Positions 1 to 8,551 of a stretch of DNA of 64,000 nucleotides are shown here, in pieces. Location: NCBI RefSeq assembly GCF_000473065.1, contig NZ_AXAZ01000004.1:180989-244988 (forward strand). The letters run 5' to 3'. The position numbers and the translations under genes were made by a program. This stretch comes from Bradyrhizobium sp. WSM1743. Lineage in GTDB: Bacteria > Pseudomonadota > Alphaproteobacteria > Rhizobiales > Xanthobacteraceae. The notes beneath the pieces are model-generated. The model ran no database searches and was not told where the DNA came from. It saw only the letters and a program-made list of their open reading frames with translations. Position 1 is the stretch's first letter, and each line of letters begins with the position of its first letter.

Positions 1-600
1 GAGAATGGCCAGCCCCAACGTGACGAGGCCGTCGCGGTCGGCGAGGGGGCCCGCCAGCAGGCGTTCAACCTCGTGGCGCGGATGCGGCACTTCCGAGAAA
101 TGAGGCTCGCCCAGTTTCGGCTCGGATTTTGGCGAGCCGTGGAAGAAGGCGGCGCGAATGCCGCTCTCGATCAGGCCGCGCACGGCGGCGTCGGTATGAT
201 CGGGCGTCGGATTGTTGTGGCACCAGTCGACCAGCGTCGTGGTGCCGCAATTGATCTGGTTCAGCGCGCCGACGAGAGTCGCGATATGGATGTCCTCGGG
301 CCGGAACACGGTCGCGAGGCCCGCATGCATGCGGCGGAAATATTCAAGCAGCGTCCAGTTCGCGGCAAAGCCGCGCAAGCCCGTCTGCCAGGTGTGCATG
401 TGCGCGTTGATCAGGCCCGGGATGACGATGCGGCCCTTGCCGTCGACGATCTCGGTCTCGGCGGCGCCGCTGCCAAGATCGATCGATGGACGCACCTCAG
501 CGATGCGGCTGCCCTCGACCAGCACGTCGCCGCTCGAGAGGTCGCCGATCGCGTCATCCATGCTGATGACGGTGGCCGATTTGATCAGCGTGCGCCGCAT
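1..600 (-). CDS. Amidohydrolase (cytosine/atrazine-chlorohydrolase-like), 3' end outside window
   Basis: Starts at an ATG (598-600) and runs off the left edge, so only 200 N-terminal residues are visible. They show the family's small N-terminal beta domain and then the metal motif GLINAHMHT, with His67 and His69 of the HxH pair at the start of the TIM barrel. This resembles the AtzA/TrzN/MTA-SAH-deaminase branch, which hydrolyses C-N or C-Cl bonds on heterocycles with one metal ion. Only 4 bp separate it from the maleylacetate reductase gene upstream, so the two are probably co-transcribed. The substrate cannot be told, and the distal metal ligands lie outside the window. Confidence 0.8.
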   Translation of the reverse strand, partial: MRRTLIKSATVISMDDAIGDLSSGDVLVEGSRIAEVRPSIDLGSGAAETEIVDGKGRIVIPGLINAHMHTWQTGLRGFAANWTLLEYFRRMHAGLATVFRPEDIHIATLVGALNQINCGTTTLVDWCHNNPTPDHTDAAVRGLIESGIRAAFFHGSPKSEPKLGEPHFSEVPHPRHEVERLLAGPLADRDGLVTLGLAIL

Positions 601-604
601 CGCC

Positions 605-1684
605 TCACGCCGCCGCTTTGGTGGCGCTCGGCGGCTCGCCGGCCCAGGAGCGCGCGATCAGGTCGCGAATGGCGCCACGGTCGAGCGGGCGCGGATTCCA
701 GTAGGCATTCGTCACCGCGAGATCGGCCGCCTTGTCGATTCCGCTCTCGGGCATGCCGACATCGCGCAGCGCGAGCTTTGCACCCAGCCGCTTCGCAAGG
801 TCGTACAGCCCTTTCGATGCATCGGCCGCGCCGATCGCGCGCGAGATGCGTACCATTGCATCGGGCACGGCCGGTGCGTTGTAGGCCAGCGCATGCGGCA
901 GCACGATGGTGTGGGTTTCGGCGTGCGGCAGGTCGAAGGTGCCGCCGAGCGTGTGGCAGAGCTTGTGATGCAGCGCCATGCCAACGGTGCCCAGACAAAC
1001 ACCGCACAGCCAGGCGCCATAGAGCGCTTCGGTGCGGGCCTCGCGGTCGTCGGCCTTGGCGGCGATCGCGGGCAGGGCGCACGACAGCGCGCGGATGCCT
1101 TCTTCCGCCATCAGCGACGTCACGGGATTGGCATCGCGCGCGTAGAGCGCCTCGACCGCATGCGCGATCGCATTGATGCCGGATGTCGCGGCTAAGCTCG
1201 CCGGCAGCGTCAAGGTGAGATCCACATCGTAGATCACGGTCTCCGGCAGCACGGCGGCATCGCGCACCGTGGTCTTCAGCCCGTTCTCGGTCTGGCCGAC
1301 GATCGGCGTCATCTCCGAGCCGGCATAGGTGGTGGGAATGCAGAGCTGGTTGACACCGGTGCGCAAGGCCAGCGCCTTGCCGAGGCCGGTGGTCGAGCCG
1401 CCGCCGAGCGAGACGACGCAGTCCGCCCCGCACGCCTTCATCACAGCGAGCGCACGTTCCGTGACCTCGACCGGCGTGTGCATGGTGGCGCCTGGAAAGA
1501 TGCCGGCATAGAGCGGGCCGAGCGCGATCCCCAAGCTCTTGCCTTGCGCCTCTTGCTGCTGCGTCGTCAGCACCAGCGCGCGCGTGCCGCCGAGCCGCTC
1601 GAGCTCGGCCTTGGCGGCGGCCAGCGTGCCGCTGCCGAACACGACGCGGCAGGGCAGGTTTTCAAAGGTGAACGAACCGATCAT
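605..1684 (-). CDS. Maleylacetate reductase (iron-containing alcohol dehydrogenase family)
   Basis: A 359-residue protein of the usual length for maleylacetate reductases. These reduce maleylacetate to 3-oxoadipate at the end of the hydroxyquinol/chlorocatechol branch of aromatic degradation. Visible are the nucleotide-binding stretch VSLGGGSTTGLGKALAL, the central NAIAHAVEALYA segment, and the His-rich metal/active-site region ALHHKLCHTLGG followed by HAETHT. The ATG at 1682-1684 overlaps the stop of the Dabb gene by 4 bp (ATGA), which implies translational coupling. A longer ORF extends upstream in this frame, but only this start fits the family N-terminus (MIGSFTFENL). No intradiol dioxygenase is seen nearby, so the upstream pathway step must lie elsewhere. 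Confidence 0.88.
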   Translation of the reverse strand: MIGSFTFENLPCRVVFGSGTLAAAKAELERLGGTRALVLTTQQQEAQGKSLGIALGPLYAGIFPGATMHTPVEVTERALAVMKACGADCVVSLGGGSTTGLGKALALRTGVNQLCIPTTYAGSEMTPIVGQTENGLKTTVRDAAVLPETVIYDVDLTLTLPASLAATSGINAIAHAVEALYARDANPVTSLMAEEGIRALSCALPAIAAKADDREARTEALYGAWLCGVCLGTVGMALHHKLCHTLGGTFDLPHAETHTIVLPHALAYNAPAVPDAMVRISRAIGAADASKGLYDLAKRLGAKLALRDVGMPESGIDKAADLAVTNAYWNPRPLDRGAIRDLIARSWAGEPPSATKAAA

Positions 1685-2004
1685 GCGCCGGTCTCTTTGA
1701 TGGGATAATCGACCTGGAAGCGCCCGATCCGCAAGTCGCCCAAGGCCTCGCGCACCCGCAGGTGTTCGGGGTGGTTGGCATAGGCGGTAAGGGCGGCTTG
1801 GTCCTTGAATTCGGAGAACAGGACCACGTCGCAGGCGTAGTCGACCGCGCTGACGTCCATGCCGACTTCGATATGGGTGAGGCCCTCGATCCGGCCTTTG
1901 AGGCCCTCGAACAGGGTCTTGACCTTGAGCCGGGCGGCGGAGCGCTCCGCAGGCGTCTCCCCGCGCAGCCGCCACATCACGATGTGCCTGATCGGGCCCG
2001 ACAT
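1681..2004 (-). CDS. Dabb (stress-responsive alpha/beta barrel) family protein
   Basis: A 107-residue protein of the dimeric alpha/beta-barrel (Dabb) ferredoxin-like fold. It has the typical opening IRHIVMWRL and a mid-region VLFSEFKDQAALTAYANHP like that of other Dabb proteins. Members include small decarboxylases, cyclases and stress proteins of unknown activity, so no reaction can be assigned. It is the first gene of a leftward operon with maleylacetate reductase (4-bp overlap) and an amidohydrolase, which suggests a helper role in aromatic or heterocycle breakdown. The start ATG faces the LysR gene across a 106-bp divergent promoter region. Confidence 0.8.
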   Translation of the reverse strand: MSGPIRHIVMWRLRGETPAERSAARLKVKTLFEGLKGRIEGLTHIEVGMDVSAVDYACDVVLFSEFKDQAALTAYANHPEHLRVREALGDLRIGRFQVDYPIKETGA

Positions 2005-2044
2005 TTCCTGATTTCCTCGCCTGCGACGGTGTTTGTTGGCGGCA

Positions 2045-2079
2045 TTTTGCCTTGCAGAAATCGGAAATAAAGGCCAAAA
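2045..2079. promoter_or_regulatory. Imperfect inverted repeat in divergent LysR/Dabb promoter region
   Basis: TTTTGCCTT (2045-2053) and AAAGGCCAAAA (2069-2079) form an imperfect, A/T-flanked inverted repeat midway between two divergent start codons (2004 and 2111). LysR regulators commonly bind such dyads in divergent promoters, so this is a candidate site for the adjacent LysR protein. The assignment is inferred from position and symmetry only. Confidence 0.4.
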
Positions 2080-2110
2080 TTTGTAAGTCTCTTTTCCTCA
2101 TTCTGCAAAA

Positions 2111-3034
2111 ATGGACCGGCTGCTCCAACTCGAGGTCTTCTCCAAAACCGCTGAGCTCGGCAGCCTTTCCAAGGCTGCCGAAATGCTGCGGATGTCGAAC
2201 GCGGCCGCGAGCCGTCATCTCAGCGCGCTGGAGGAGCGGCTTGCGGTCCGGCTGATCGAACGCAACACGCGCCGGCAATGGCTGACCGAAGCAGGGCAGG
2301 AGTTGTTGCAGCGCTGCAGTGCGCTGCTGAACGAGCTCGCCGAAGCCGAGGACGCCGTTTCCGACCGAGCGCTGTCGCCGAAGGGCATGCTGCGCGTCAC
2401 GTCTTCGCTGTCCTTCGCGATGATCTATCTCGCGCCGATGCTGCCTGCCTTCCGCGCGCTCTATCCCAATCTCAGCGTGCAGATCATCAGCGCGAACCGC
2501 TACCCTGACTTCATCGAAGCCGGCATCGACGTCGCGATCCGCACGCGGGAGCATGAGCCGGATTCCAACATCATCGTCCGCCGCATCGGCCAGATGCATC
2601 GCGTGCTCGCGGCCGCTCCCTCCTACCTCGAGAAGCACGGCCGGCCGGAGCATCCCGCCGATCTCGCCCGGCACAACATGCTGATCTACAATCTCGCCAA
2701 CGATCCCTATTCGCTGCGGCTGAGCCAGGGCAGCACGACGCAGACGGTGCGGATCGCGCCGACGCTCGACAGCAACGATGGCCAGATCATCTGTGGTGCA
2801 GCGCGCGCGGGGCTCGGCATCCTGATCCAGCCGCTCTATATCGTGCAGGGCGATATCGCGGCCGGCCGGCTGGTGCCCGTGCTGAGGGACTGGCAGCTGC
2901 CGCTGCTCACCATGAATATCGCCTATCAAAACCGCGTCCGGCTGCCCGCCAAGATCAGGGTGTTCTCCGACTTCCTGGTCAGCTACATCCGCGAGCATTC
3001 GGAGCCGGGGATCTGGATCGACGCGGCGAAGTGA
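2111..3034 (+). CDS. LysR-family transcriptional regulator
   Basis: A 307-residue LysR-type regulator of normal length. Residues 1-60 form the winged HTH (LEVFSKTAELGSLSKAAEML, then NAAASRHLSALEERL). The rest is a periplasmic-binding-like effector domain of the CrgA/DsdC type (SLSFAMIYLAPMLPAF; IDVAIRTREHEPDSN). The start is the ATG at 2111. It is divergent from the Dabb/maleylacetate reductase operon and lies only 13 bp upstream of a xylulokinase gene on its own strand. It could therefore control either side: divergence favours the aromatic operon, the tight spacing favours co-transcription with the sugar genes. The effector is unknown. Confidence 0.9.
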   Translation: MDRLLQLEVFSKTAELGSLSKAAEMLRMSNAAASRHLSALEERLAVRLIERNTRRQWLTEAGQELLQRCSALLNELAEAEDAVSDRALSPKGMLRVTSSLSFAMIYLAPMLPAFRALYPNLSVQIISANRYPDFIEAGIDVAIRTREHEPDSNIIVRRIGQMHRVLAAAPSYLEKHGRPEHPADLARHNMLIYNLANDPYSLRLSQGSTTQTVRIAPTLDSNDGQIICGAARAGLGILIQPLYIVQGDIAAGRLVPVLRDWQLPLLTMNIAYQNRVRLPAKIRVFSDFLVSYIREHSEPGIWIDAAK

Positions 3035-3047
3035 GCGGGAAGCATTC

Positions 3048-4493
3048 ATGTATCTCGGCATCGATCTCGGCACCTCGGCGGTCAAGACCGTTCTCGTCGA
3101 CGATGCGCAGCGCGTGATTGCAAGCGAGAGCCGGGCGCTCGCGACCGCCTCGCCGCAATCAGGCTATTACGAGCAGGATCCCGCGCAATGGATCGAGGCG
3201 ACCTTTGTGACGCTGGATGCCCTGAAGGCGTCACATGCCCGCGCGCTGGCGGCGGTCGAAGGCATTGGACTGTCCGGCCAGATGCACGGTGCCACGCTGC
3301 TCGACGCGAGCTCGAGGCCGCTGCGGCCTTGCATTCTCTGGAACGACGGCCGCTCGGCCGCTGAGTGCCGTGTCCTGGAGCAACGCTGGCCCGCCTTGCG
3401 TGCGACGACGGGCAACAAGGCGATGCCGGGTTTCACCGCGCCGAAGCTGCTCTGGATCGCCACGCACGAGCCTGAGATCTTTGCGGCGACCAAGCTTGTT
3501 CTGCTGCCAAAGGCCTATCTGCGCCTGATGCTATCAGGCGAGGCCGTCGAGGATGTCTCTGATGCATCGGGATCGCTGTGGCTCGACGCTGCGCGCCGGG
3601 ACTGGTCGGACGCAGCCCTGGCAGCGACCGGCTTGTCGCGCGAGCACATGCCGCGCCTGGTTGAGGGATGCGCGCCCGCAACGACACTGCGCCGCGAGCT
3701 CGCGCAGCGCTGGGGCATGACCAAGCAGCCGGTGATCGCGGGCGGTGCCGGCGACAATCCGGCCGGCGCCGTCGGCATCGGCGCGATCCGGCCGGGAGCC
3801 GCGTTCGTGTCGCTGGGAACCTCGGGCGCCCTCATGGCGCCGACCGATAGGATCGCCGCGAATCCCGATCGCGTTGTGCACACGTTCTGCCACTCCATTC
3901 CCGGCATGTGGATCCAGGCCGGCGCGATCCTCTCGGCCGCCTCCTGCCTCGCCTGGGTCGCGCACCTGTTCGGCGTCACTGAAGCCGAGCTGCTCGCGCC
4001 GCTCGGCTCGCGCCCGCGGGCTCCGTCGCCGGTGAGCTTCCTGCCTTATCTCGCGGGTGAACGGACCCCGCACGACGATCCCGCCGTGCGCGGCATGCTC
4101 GATGGCCTGAGCCACGGCACCGATCGCGCGGCGATCGTGCAGGCGGTGCTCGAGGGCGTTGCCTTCGCGCTCGCCGATTGTCGCGACGCGCTCGCCGATG
4201 CCGGCATTGCGATTGCGGAAGCCGATGTCATTGGCGGTGGTTCGCGGTCCCGGTTCTGGCTCTCGGTGCTGACCAACGTGCTGAATGTTCCGGTCCATCG
4301 CTTTGCCGGCGGTGAGACCGGCGCGGCGTTCGGTGCGGCAAGATTGGGGCGGCTTGCTGTCACCGGTGAGGCAATCGGTGACGTTTGCACACGTCCGCAG
4401 CGCATCGAGACATTCGAACCTGACGCCGGGCTGACGGACGCTTATGCCGAGCGGCTTCCCGCATGGCGCGAACTGTATCGGCCGCGCCACTAG
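3048..4493 (+). CDS. xylB: Xylulokinase (FGGY carbohydrate kinase)
   Basis: A 481-residue FGGY kinase that phosphorylates D-xylulose to xylulose 5-phosphate with ATP. The start MYLGIDLGTSAVKTVLVD is the phosphate-1 motif. GLSGQMHGATLLD and ILWNDGRSAAEC are typical of XylB. GGGAGDNPAGAVG and SLGTSGAL lie in the middle, and the C-terminal adenosine motif is IGGGSRSRFW followed by GAAFGAARLG. It lies 13 bp after the LysR gene and 140 bp before a sugar ABC transporter, giving a transport-plus-phosphorylation unit for a pentose or pentulose. No xylose isomerase or polyol dehydrogenase is visible, so the imported sugar could be a ketose or a polyol. Confidence 0.9.
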   Translation: MYLGIDLGTSAVKTVLVDDAQRVIASESRALATASPQSGYYEQDPAQWIEATFVTLDALKASHARALAAVEGIGLSGQMHGATLLDASSRPLRPCILWNDGRSAAECRVLEQRWPALRATTGNKAMPGFTAPKLLWIATHEPEIFAATKLVLLPKAYLRLMLSGEAVEDVSDASGSLWLDAARRDWSDAALAATGLSREHMPRLVEGCAPATTLRRELAQRWGMTKQPVIAGGAGDNPAGAVGIGAIRPGAAFVSLGTSGALMAPTDRIAANPDRVVHTFCHSIPGMWIQAGAILSAASCLAWVAHLFGVTEAELLAPLGSRPRAPSPVSFLPYLAGERTPHDDPAVRGMLDGLSHGTDRAAIVQAVLEGVAFALADCRDALADAGIAIAEADVIGGGSRSRFWLSVLTNVLNVPVHRFAGGETGAAFGAARLGRLAVTGEAIGDVCTRPQRIETFEPDAGLTDAYAERLPAWRELYRPRH

Positions 4494-4515
4494 CTGGCCC
4501 AATCTGGTTTGCATA

Positions 4516-4539
4516 CTTCGGTATACTCGCCTTCGGTAT
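4516..4539. promoter_or_regulatory. Direct repeat CTTCGGTAT x2 upstream of sugar ABC operon
   Basis: CTTCGGTAT occurs at 4516-4524 and 4531-4539, 15 bp apart. The first copy is also part of the small dyad ATAC-TTCG-GTAT. It lies about 100 bp upstream of the ABC ATPase start in the only sizeable gap of the sugar locus. It is a candidate operator or promoter element; no regulator can be matched to it from sequence alone. Confidence 0.3.
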
Positions 4540-4633
4540 TGCCCTGCGTCACCCGCTTTTGTTTAATGACCAAACCGCGCTGACGAGAAGCTTGAGACGC
4601 GGGTAGGAAACGCATTGTGCGCCGGGAGGCACG

Positions 4634-6157
4634 ATGAACGATCCGATCCTCGAGATGCGCGGGGTCTCAAAATCCTTCTTTGGCATCAAGGCGCTGCGTT
4701 CCGTCGATCTCACGGTCTATGCCGGCGAAATTCATGCCCTGATGGGCGAGAACGGCGCCGGCAAGTCGACGCTGATGAAGATCCTGTCCGGCGCCTATAG
4801 GCCTGATCCCGGCGGCGAGATCCGCATCGAAGGCAAGGCGGTGCGGATCGAAGGCCCGCTCGGCGGCCGCGCTGCGGGCATCTCCATCATCTATCAGGAG
4901 CTGTCGCTCGCGCCCAATCTCACTGTGGCCGAGAATATTTATCTCGGCCGGGAAATATCGCGATCAGGTTTGCTGGCGCGCGGGACGATGCGCGAGGGTG
5001 TCGGCCCCATCTTGACGAGACTGGGCGCAGACTTCCTGCCATCGACACTGGTGGCGAATCTGTCCATGGGCCAGCGGCAACTGGTCGAGATCGCGCGTGC
5101 GCTGCACGCCAGATCAAAGATTCTGATCATGGATGAGCCGACCACTTCGTTGTCGGCTGCCGAGAGCGAGCGGCTATTCGCGCTGATCCGCCAGCTTCGT
5201 GCCGAGGGGCTTGCCATCATCTATATCTCGCATCGCATGGACGAGGTCTACGCGCTTGGCGACCGCGTCACGGTGCTGCGCGACGGTCGGCTGGTCGGCT
5301 CGCTGGACAAGCCCGAGATCCGCGCCGACACCATCGTCCGGCTGATGGTCGGGCGCGACGTCTCCTCGTTCTACAAGAAGGATCACGATCCGGAGGCGGG
5401 GCGAGGACATCCCGTGCTCGCGGCGATCGACATGGCCGATGGCCAGCGCGTCAAGGGTTGCTCGCTCACCGTGCATGCGGGTGAGGTGGTCGGGCTTGCC
5501 GGCCTGATCGGCGCCGGCCGCACCGAGCTTGCGCATCTCATCATCGGCGCGGCGCCCAAGATATCTGGCCGGCTCGAGCTGGAGGGACGCCCCGTCGATA
5601 TCCGTACGCCGGGCGAGGCGCTCGAGGCCGGCATCGCCTATCTGACGGAAGACCGGAAGGCGCTCGGGCTGTTTCTCGACATGTCGTGCTTGGACAACAT
5701 CAATCTCGCCGTGCTCGGGCACGATGCGAAGCTCGGCTGGGTTCTGGATCGCGACAAGGCGCGTGAGCGCGCTGAGCGGGCCTTCGCAGGCCTCAGCATC
5801 CGCGCCGCCAATGTCGGCGTTTCCGCCGGCGGCCTCTCCGGCGGCAACCAGCAGAAGGTACTGCTGTCGCGGCTTCTGGCCATTGCGCCAAAAGTGCTGA
5901 TCCTCGACGAGCCGACGCGTGGCGTCGACGTCGGCGCCAAGTCGGAGATTTATTCGATCATCGACAATCTGGCCAAGGCCGGCACCGCGATCCTGGTTAT
6001 CTCGTCCGATCTGCCCGAGATCATCGGCATCTGCGACCGCGTCATCGTCATGCGGTCCGGGCACATCGCCGGTGAGATCAGGCGAACCGAGACTGCGCCG
6101 TTAAACCAAGAGGATATCATGGCACTTGCCACGGGGATGGAGCATCTCGATGCCTGA
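4634..6157 (+). CDS. Sugar ABC transporter ATP-binding protein (RbsA/XylG type)
   Basis: A 507-residue double-nucleotide-binding-domain ATPase of the carbohydrate uptake transporter-2 family. The N-terminal domain has Walker [10 protein letters not shown] (about residue 40), signature [14 protein letters not shown] and Walker B ILIMDEPT. The C-terminal domain has the degenerate P-loop [10 protein letters not shown] normal for RbsA, signature [15 protein letters not shown] and [13 protein letters not shown]. It powers uptake of a monosaccharide with the permease and binding protein that follow. The permease start lies within its last codons (8-bp overlap). Its ATG follows a GGGAGG-type ribosome site (GCCGGGAGGCACG). 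Confidence 0.93.
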   Translation: MNDPILEMRGVSKSFFGIKALRSVDLTVYAGEIHALMGENGAGKSTLMKILSGAYRPDPGGEIRIEGKAVRIEGPLGGRAAGISIIYQELSLAPNLTVAENIYLGREISRSGLLARGTMREGVGPILTRLGADFLPSTLVANLSMGQRQLVEIARALHARSKILIMDEPTTSLSAAESERLFALIRQLRAEGLAIIYISHRMDEVYALGDRVTVLRDGRLVGSLDKPEIRADTIVRLMVGRDVSSFYKKDHDPEAGRGHPVLAAIDMADGQRVKGCSLTVHAGEVVGLAGLIGAGRTELAHLIIGAAPKISGRLELEGRPVDIRTPGEALEAGIAYLTEDRKALGLFLDMSCLDNINLAVLGHDAKLGWVLDRDKARERAERAFAGLSIRAANVGVSAGGLSGGNQQKVLLSRLLAIAPKVLILDEPTRGVDVGAKSEIYSIIDNLAKAGTAILVISSDLPEIIGICDRVIVMRSGHIAGEIRRTETAPLNQEDIMALATGMEHLDA

Positions 6158-7190
6158 TAATGGTGCCTCGAAGGCCCAGGTCGCCCCAACGACGACCAAT
6201 GGTGCTGCCGCAGAGACAAGGCGCCAGCGGATGAGGGTGCTGATCAGCGCACTCGGCATGCTGCCGGTGCTGCTGATTCTCTGCATCGGCTTCCACGCGC
6301 TGTCCGAGGGCCGCTTCTTCACCGGACAGAATCTCGGCATCGTGCTGCAGCAGGCCGCGGTGAACACCGTGCTCGCCGCCGGCATGACCTTCGTCATCCT
6401 CACCGGCGGCATCGACCTCTCGGTCGGCTCAATCCTGGCGGCGTCCGCGATGGCCGGGTTGACGCTCTCCAAGCTACCGGAGCTCGGGATGCTGTGGCTG
6501 CCGGCCGCGCTGCTCACTGGCCTTGGCTTCGGCGTCGTCAACGGCGCGCTGATTGCGCTCCTCCGCCTGCCGCCCTTCATTGTCACGCTCGGCTCTCTCA
6601 CGGCGGTGCGCGGCCTGGCGCGATTGCTCGGGGCCGACACCACCGTGTTCAATCCATCCATTCCCTACGCCTTTATCGGCAACGGCTCGCTGACGCTGGT
6701 TCCCGGCGTCGCGTCGATCCCGTGGCTCTCGGTGATCGCTTTGCTCGTCATCCTCGTCTCATGGCTGGTGCTGCGCCGGACCGTGCTCGGCGTGCACATC
6801 TATGCGGTGGGCGGCAATGAAAGCGCGGCTCGGCTTGCCGGCATCAAGGTCTGGGCCGTGCTGATCTTTGTCTACGGTGTCTCCGGCCTTTTCGCCGGGC
6901 TCGGCGGCGCCATGCAGGCGGCGCGGCTCTATGCGGCCAATGGCCTGCAGCTCGGCCAGTCCTACGAGCTCGACGCCATCACCGCGGTGATCCTAGGCGG
7001 CACCTCCTTCGTCGGCGGCATCGGCTCGATCTGGGGCACGTTGGTCGGCGCGCTGATCATCGCCGTGCTCTCGAACGGCCTCATTCTGATCGGTGTTTCC
7101 GACATCTGGCAATATGTGATCAAAGGCCTGGTGATCATCGGCGCCGTGGCGCTCGATCGCTACCGGCTGCAAGGCTCCGCCAGAACTTGA
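6150..7190 (+). CDS. Sugar ABC transporter permease (RbsC type)
   Basis: A 346-residue hydrophobic inner-membrane permease of the ribose/xylose type. It contains the family's [16 protein letters not shown] loop and the cytoplasmic segment [21 protein letters not shown], plus [17 protein letters not shown] and about eight to ten membrane segments. The start is taken as ATG 6150, which overlaps the ATPase stop. An upstream in-frame GTG/ATG extension would place its N-terminus deep in the ATPase gene and lacks family similarity. It probably works as a dimer with the preceding ATPase and the periplasmic receptor at 7296. Confidence 0.92.
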   Translation: MPDNGASKAQVAPTTTNGAAAETRRQRMRVLISALGMLPVLLILCIGFHALSEGRFFTGQNLGIVLQQAAVNTVLAAGMTFVILTGGIDLSVGSILAASAMAGLTLSKLPELGMLWLPAALLTGLGFGVVNGALIALLRLPPFIVTLGSLTAVRGLARLLGADTTVFNPSIPYAFIGNGSLTLVPGVASIPWLSVIALLVILVSWLVLRRTVLGVHIYAVGGNESAARLAGIKVWAVLIFVYGVSGLFAGLGGAMQAARLYAANGLQLGQSYELDAITAVILGGTSFVGGIGSIWGTLVGALIIAVLSNGLILIGVSDIWQYVIKGLVIIGAVALDRYRLQGSART

Positions 7191-7295
7191 GGGGCTCGGC
7201 CAGGACCTAACAGGCTTAGCGCGCCTTCGATGCGAATTCCGTTGCGGCAACTGGTCTGCCGCGCCGGGGACGAAGACAGACCAGGGAGGAAGTCC

Positions 7296-8243
7296 ATGTT
7301 GAAGACGATCATGCTCGCCGGCGCCGCAACGGCGCTTGTTCTTAGCACCGTGCCGTCCTCGGCGAAGGAGCTCAAATCGATCGGCGTCTCGCTGGGATCG
7401 ATGGGCAACCCGTTCTTCGTCGCGCTCTCGAAAGGCGCCGAGTTCGAGGCGAAGAAGTCCAATCCCAATGTGAAGATCACCACGGTCGGCTTCGAATACG
7501 ACCTCGGCAAGCAGGTCACCCAGATCGACAATTTCATTGCCGCCGGCGTCGACTTGATTCTGCTGAACCCCGGCGATCCCAAGGCGATCGGGCCGGCGAT
7601 CAAGAAGGCGCAAGGAGCCGGCATCGTCGTCGTCGCGGTCGACACCGCGGCCGAGGGCGCCGATGCCACCGTGACCACGAACAACGTGCAGGCCGGCGAG
7701 ATCTCCTGCCAGTACATTGTCGACAAACTGGGCGGCAAAGGCGAAGTCATCATCGAGAACGGACCGCAGGTCTCCGCCGTGATCGACCGCGTCGTCGGCT
7801 GCAAGAACGTCTTCTCGAAAAATCCCGGCATCAAGGTGCTGTCCAGCGATCAGGACGGCAAGGGCTCGCGCGAGGGCGGGCTCACCGTGGCGCAGGGTTA
7901 TCTGACGCGCTTCCCCAAGATCGACGCGATCTTCGCCATCAACGATCCGCAGGCGATCGGCACCGACCTTGCGGCACGCCAGCAGAACCGCAGCGGCATG
8001 ATCATCACCGCCGTCGACGGCGCGCCCGATATCGAGGCCGCGCTGAAAGATCCGCAGGCGCCGCAGATCCAGGCCTCGGCTTCGCAGGACCCGTTCTTCA
8101 TGGCGCGGCGGGCCGTGCAGGTCGGTGTCGGCATTCTCAACGGCCAGAAGCCGGCTTCGACCGTCGAGCTGCTGCCGTCCAAGCTCGTGACCAGGGACAA
8201 CGTCGCCGAGTACAAGGGCTGGACCTCGGATCGCTCCCAATAG
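7296..8243 (+). CDS. Periplasmic sugar-binding protein of ABC transporter
   Basis: A 315-residue ribose-type (Peripla_BP_4) receptor. The first 22 or so residues are a Sec signal peptide ending near SSAKE. IGVSLGSMGNPFFVALSKGA opens the mature domain, and AIFAINDPQAIGTDLAARQ and ITAVDGAPDIEAAL are typical of this fold. The ATG at 7296 is preceded by GGAGGA (7285-7290), which fixes the start over a longer in-frame ORF from 7230. Most CUT2 operons place the receptor first, but here it comes last, 105 bp after the permease. The ligand is probably a pentose or polyol, judging from the xylulokinase. Confidence 0.92.
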   Translation: MLKTIMLAGAATALVLSTVPSSAKELKSIGVSLGSMGNPFFVALSKGAEFEAKKSNPNVKITTVGFEYDLGKQVTQIDNFIAAGVDLILLNPGDPKAIGPAIKKAQGAGIVVVAVDTAAEGADATVTTNNVQAGEISCQYIVDKLGGKGEVIIENGPQVSAVIDRVVGCKNVFSKNPGIKVLSSDQDGKGSREGGLTVAQGYLTRFPKIDAIFAINDPQAIGTDLAARQQNRSGMIITAVDGAPDIEAALKDPQAPQIQASASQDPFFMARRAVQVGVGILNGQKPASTVELLPSKLVTRDNVAEYKGWTSDRSQ

Positions 8244-8303
8244 GACGCGGTCCGCTAAAACGCGATGAATGAGGCTTGATCGCTGCAACGACGGAGGTGC
8301 GCT

Positions 8304-8408
8304 CCCTCTCCCGCTTGCGGGAGAGGGTTGGGGAGAGGGTGCTTCCGCAATGGGACAATCCCCCCAAGAGGAGAAAACCCTCTCCCGGCGCTTCACGCCG
8401 GGGAGAGG
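8304..8408. repeat. Pair of GC-rich palindromes (rhizobial intergenic repeat)
   Basis: Two hairpins share the arm CCCTCTCCC: one at 8304-8327 (loop near 8315) and one at 8378-8408, with a further GGGAGAGGG at 8331-8339 in between. The composite dyad is a very common intergenic element in Bradyrhizobium-like genomes, as I recall it. It sits in a 308-bp gap (8244-8551) between convergent genes, where it may also terminate transcription. I see no gene in this gap. Confidence 0.75.
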
Positions 8409-8551
8409 TAACCGAGCCGCAGCAATCGATTCAACGTAAAGCCATTTTGCTTTAGAACGCGCGAAACACGAGACGATGGGCGGCGTTTTGCTCGACGCCG
8501 CCCGCCGCCGACGCACGTGCGCTGATCGGCCGTACGAGCGCGCCGGCAGCT

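Noticed and set aside
605..3085. 826-residue minus-strand ORF across the reductase, Dabb and LysR genes
   Set aside because: Only its C-terminal part is real (maleylacetate reductase). The upstream part is antisense to the LysR gene and has no domain.
8304..8408. Intrinsic terminator of the sugar ABC operon
   Set aside because: The hairpins lack a following T-tract and belong to a dispersed repeat family. A terminator role is possible but not supported on its own.
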